Shown piece by piece: positions 61,970-64,000 of a DNA stretch of 64,000 nt. The notes under the pieces are model-generated. The model ran no database searches. It was given only the letters and a program-made list of their open reading frames with translations, and was not told the DNA's origin. Positions within the stretch are counted from its first letter, which is position 1. Each line of letters starts with the position of its first letter. The translations under genes were made by a program, and so were the position numbers. This stretch comes from JAYFQE01 sp034927345 (GTDB lineage Bacteria; Bacillota; Clostridia; Saccharofermentanales; UBA5734). Location: the NCBI GenBank assembly GCA_034927345.1, contig JAYFQE010000002.1, positions 310,001 to 374,000 of the forward strand, read 5' to 3'.

Positions 61970-61981
61970 GAACTTTTGTTC
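61970..61981 (+). promoter_or_regulatory. LexA (SOS)-type box in front of the GNAT gene
   Basis: GAAC-TTTT-GTTC, a perfect inverted-repeat core identical in form to the recA box and nearly the same as the lexA operator half (GAACAAAAGTTT/G read on the other strand). It lies 18 bases before the GNAT start codon and just after GATAAT (61962-61967), a possible -10. Confidence 0.65.
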
Positions 61982-61999
61982 GCCGAAGGGGAGTCGATT

Positions 62000-62515
62000 A
62001 TGGATTTACAACGAGCGATTTGCATCCGCAAGGCAGTCATCGAGGATAACACCGGCATCGGCCGGATCATGGCCTGGTTTATCGCCAATACGCAAAGCAG
62101 CTGGCGTTATCAGGCTTTGGATAAAAAGGAAGTCGAGCGTTGGCTGGGTGAACATCTGGCTCATCCGGTCCATCAGGTTTGGGTTGCTGAAATTGAAGAT
62201 CGAATTATCGGTTATAGTTGTTTGTCTGATTTTCGTTCCGGCGAAGGCTATTGGCCTTGTGCGGAGGATTCCATTTATGTATTGCCTGATTACGCCGGTC
62301 AAGGCATCGGTACCATGCTGATGAATTGTATTTTGAGACAAGCAGGCGTCAGTCATCTTAAAACGGTTGTGGCAGCCATAGACAGCGAAAATCAAAACAG
62401 CATCCGGTTTCATCAGCGGTTCGGTTTCAGACGCAGCGGCTATTTGCAAAATGTCGGATGGAAAAACAATCATTGCCTTGATCTGGTCTTGATGGTTTAT
62501 GCTGTTCCTGAATAG
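62000..62515 (+). CDS. GNAT-family N-acetyltransferase (phosphinothricin-acetyltransferase-like)
   Basis: The 171-residue product has IRKAVIEDNTGIGRIMAWFI at the N-terminus, WVAEIEDRIIGYSCLSDFR, the acetyl-CoA loop LPDYAGQGIGTMLMNCILRQA, and NQNSIRFHQRFGFRRSGYLQ, typical of the PAT/YncA group that acetylates small amines or amino-acid analogues. ATG 62000 follows AGGGGAG; the frame is open to 61976. A perfect LexA-box core lies directly upstream, so the gene may be DNA-damage inducible, which is unusual for this family. Ends in a bidirectional terminator. Confidence 0.88.
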   Translation: MDLQRAICIRKAVIEDNTGIGRIMAWFIANTQSSWRYQALDKKEVERWLGEHLAHPVHQVWVAEIEDRIIGYSCLSDFRSGEGYWPCAEDSIYVLPDYAGQGIGTMLMNCILRQAGVSHLKTVVAAIDSENQNSIRFHQRFGFRRSGYLQNVGWKNNHCLDLVLMVYAVPE

Positions 62516-62593
62516 CTATAGAATCCAATCCATAATTGAGATCAACCGGTTGAATCGGATTAAAAGCAGAAATGATGCGTTTGGCCTCTCTCC

Positions 62594-62623
62594 AATTGCG
62601 CAAAACTTTTCTTTTGCGCAATT
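62594..62623. terminator. Bidirectional hairpin between convergent genes
   Basis: AATTGCGCAAAA (62594-62605) and TTTTGCGCAATT (62612-62623) are perfect 12-base complements around CTTTTC. It sits between the GNAT gene (+) and the membrane protein gene (-), 78 bases after the first and 47 beyond the second. Confidence 0.8.
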
Positions 62624-62670
62624 ATATATCTCGCTTCAATCCAATCTGTTGTTCTTTGGCAGCTATCCCC

Positions 62671-63240
62671 TTACGGCGATGTTGAAGATTCGGATGAGGC
62701 CGAAGTCGTCGACGCTGTTGTATGACTGGCGTCCTGATCTGTTGCCGCGGTTGGATCCAGGGTTGATGTTATACTGGGATTTAAATCATATAGATCTTTA
62801 ACGCCGATAATCCGGTAGAGTTCTGTCAGATCTTTAACCGGTTTGTACAGATAAAATAAGAGCATAACCAATAAAACTGTGATAAATACGATCAGAAGAT
62901 GCCGTAAAAGGCGCTGCTGGCGTTCCGACTGGCGCTTGTGATTAATTTTGGCAACCGTTGTATAGCCCTTCAGGCGATAAACCCGTTGACGGCTCAAACG
63001 CTTAATCGGTTTAAATTTCTTATGAGGTTTACGTGTTGCCTGGTTTATGCCCGATGTATATTCAACGGGCTTTATATCGCCTGTCAAACCATCCAGGCCA
63101 ATGCGCTCAGGTTTGGCCGGCAAAGGCTTCTTCATGATATGGACTTGTGTCCATTGCCCGACGGATTGAACGATTTGCCGCAGCGAATCACCGATATGAC
63201 GGATAATCTGGCTGATGGTTTTGTTTTGGCTATTGCTCAC
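62671..63240 (-). CDS. Single-pass membrane protein of unknown function, divergent from lexA
   Basis: Not recognised as a known family. The 189-residue product has a basic cytoplasmic N-terminal region (about residues 1-112, with KPHKKFKPIKRLSRQR), one membrane segment (LLIVFITVLLVMLLFYLY, about 115-132) and an outer part that starts KPVKDLTELYRIIGVKDLYD and ends in a Ser/Thr-rich tail. The stretch around IIGVKDLYDLNPSI weakly resembles the second half of a LysM domain. GTG 63240 follows AGGAAAGGAA at about 10 bases; GTG 63279 is upstream but lies at the expected transcription start. It shares the intergenic region and LexA operators with lexA. Confidence 0.7.
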   Translation of the reverse strand: MSNSQNKTISQIIRHIGDSLRQIVQSVGQWTQVHIMKKPLPAKPERIGLDGLTGDIKPVEYTSGINQATRKPHKKFKPIKRLSRQRVYRLKGYTTVAKINHKRQSERQQRLLRHLLIVFITVLLVMLLFYLYKPVKDLTELYRIIGVKDLYDLNPSITSTLDPTAATDQDASHTTASTTSASSESSTSP

Positions 63241-63275
63241 AATATAACGGTTCCTTTCCTGTTCAAGAAAAATAG

Positions 63276-63285
63276 TCACTAGTGA
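63276..63285. repeat. Palindrome TCACTAGTGA
   Basis: Perfect 10-base palindrome at the predicted transcription start of the minus-strand membrane protein gene, immediately downstream of its -10. Confidence 0.5.
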
Positions 63286-63313
63286 TTATAGCCTATACCG
63301 TCAATAATTTCAT
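63285..63313 (-). promoter_or_regulatory. Probable promoter of the lexA-divergent gene
   Basis: Minus strand: -10 TATAAT (63290-63285), 17-base spacer, -35 ATGAAA (63313-63308, four of six). The LexA box at 63326-63337 lies 13 bases upstream of this -35. Confidence 0.5.
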
Positions 63314-63325
63314 CATGAAAATGGC

Positions 63326-63364
63326 GAACAAAAGTTTGACAATCAACTTTTGTTCTGCTAAACT
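63326..63364 (+). promoter_or_regulatory. lexA promoter with two LexA-type boxes
   Basis: GAAC-AAAA-GTTT (63326-63337) and CAAC-TTTT-GTTC (63344-63355) flank or overlap the promoter. GAACAAAAGTT and AACTTTTGTTC form a perfect 11-base inverted repeat with eight bases between. The -35 TTGACA (63336-63341) lies between the arms, and the -10 TAAACT (63359-63364) follows a 17-base spacer. This is the layout expected for LexA autoregulation. Confidence 0.85.
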
Positions 63365-63396
63365 GAGGACAGTCGTATGATTCTGGAGGTGCAAGA

Positions 63397-64000
63397 ATGT
63401 CGACATATCGTTTTACTCGTTCCAATGTCGATGACACCATCAATCAAGTCTATGATTTCATTGTTGAATATATTCGTCATGAAGGTTATCCGCCCGCTGT
63501 CCGTGATATATGCGCAGGCGTTGGCATTCGTTCAACCTCAACGATTCACGGTCACTTGAAAAGGTTGCAGCAATCCGGCCGGATTGAGTATTCGTCAGGT
63601 AAAAGGCGCGCTATAACCATACCGGATCAGTCCGAGGAACGGGTTGTCTATTTGCCGGTTGTCGGACAGGTCACAGCCGGCGTCCCTATTTTGGCTGAAC
63701 AGAATATTGAGCGTTCCCTGCCCTTCCCGGCTGATTTTTTCTCTAATGACGGCGATGTTTTCGCTTTGCGCGTCAAGGGCGACAGTATGATCGGCGCCGC
63801 TATTCTGGATGGTGATTATGTTGTTGTACGCCGGCAGAGTTCGGCTTCGCTGGGTGATGTTATTGTTGCTTTGGTTGGCGATGAAGCTACGGTTAAGACC
63901 CTGGCCAACATCGACGGCAAGGTCGTTCTCCGCCCGGAGAATCCTGCATTCAGACCCATTCCCTTCGATCGGCCGGATTGCCAGGTTTTAGGAAAAGTCT
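63397..64000 (+). CDS. lexA: SOS repressor LexA, 3' end outside window
   Basis: LexA represses DNA-damage genes and cleaves itself when RecA filaments form. The visible 201 residues have the winged-helix N-terminal domain (YDFIVEYIRHEGYPPAVRDI, GIRSTSTIHGHLKRLQQSG), the Ala-Gly cleavage site in GQVTAGVPILAE, the catalytic Ser in VKGDSMIGAAI and the catalytic Lys in ATVKTL. The frame is open to the window end at VLGKV, close to the expected C-terminus. ATG 63397 follows TGGAGG. Divergent from a membrane protein gene, as lexA is from yneA in Bacillus. Confidence 0.97.
   Translation, partial: MSTYRFTRSNVDDTINQVYDFIVEYIRHEGYPPAVRDICAGVGIRSTSTIHGHLKRLQQSGRIEYSSGKRRAITIPDQSEERVVYLPVVGQVTAGVPILAEQNIERSLPFPADFFSNDGDVFALRVKGDSMIGAAILDGDYVVVRRQSSASLGDVIVALVGDEATVKTLANIDGKVVLRPENPAFRPIPFDRPDCQVLGKV

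Noticed and set aside
1..64000. CRISPR arrays, insertion sequences or prophage.
   Set aside because: No spaced direct repeats, transposase or phage structural genes were seen; the only recombinase looks like a housekeeping Xer protein.

Overview
The window looks like one long housekeeping stretch of a Gram-positive, probably anaerobic member of the Bacillota (Clostridia-like). The evidence is the gene order acpP-rnc-smc-ftsY-ylxM-ffh-rpsP-khpA-rimM-trmD-rplS-rbgA-rnhB-yraN, a T-box leader on leuA, Firmicute-type LexA boxes (GAAC-N4-GTTC), tRNA genes with encoded CCA, a LarA-type nickel racemase homologue and several radical SAM enzymes. The genus cannot be named from sequence alone. There is no CRISPR array, insertion sequence or prophage.

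Layout. 1-3.3 kb: the end of purM, then rpsO and pnp with a folded leader between them. 3.3-6.5 kb: a tRNA-Pro(GGG) gene, a glycoside hydrolase family 2 homologue whose catalytic residues are missing, and a tRNA-Trp(CCA) gene on the other strand. 6.6-21.1 kb: tightly packed proC-rnhA-nudF-ftsK-ygiQ-folD-cinA-murJ, then SOS-controlled recA-recX, rimO and pgsA. 21.1-33.1 kb: the fatty-acid carrier, RNase III, SMC, SRP and ribosome-maturation block. An intrinsic terminator lies inside the first codons of rnc, and rnhB carries an in-frame TGA. 33.1-38.3 kb: a class I aminotransferase, purB and a beta-propeller lipoprotein. 38.4-46.5 kb: a GntR regulator followed by cysteine desulfurase, thiI, an AIR-synthase-like protein, glyA, rarA and larA. 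46.6-49.4 kb: iscS-iscU-mnmA. 49.4-57.1 kb: a PHP phosphatase and a Xer-type recombinase (both minus strand), M18 aminopeptidase, a PflX-like radical SAM protein, asd, an alpha/beta hydrolase and a LacI regulator. 57.1-64 kb: T-box-leuA, a BlaR1/M56-like membrane protein that has lost its zinc site, a GNAT acetyltransferase, a small membrane protein and the 5' part of lexA.

How the genes work together. Two cysteine desulfurases each sit beside a tRNA sulfurtransferase (ThiI for s4U, MnmA for s2U), which suggests dedicated sulfur relays. The SRP pathway (ffh, ftsY, ylxM) and ribosome maturation (rimM, trmD, rbgA, khpA) are grouped. LexA-type boxes occur at recA, lexA and, less expectedly, directly in front of the GNAT gene. 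The gene divergent from lexA encodes a single-pass membrane protein and may be an SOS effector in the position held by yneA in Bacillus.

The points most worth a second look are the GNAT gene with a perfect SOS-box core, the lexA-divergent membrane protein, the terminator embedded in rnc, the two apparently catalytically dead enzymes (GH2 and M56), the pnp leader fold, and the TGA in rnhB.
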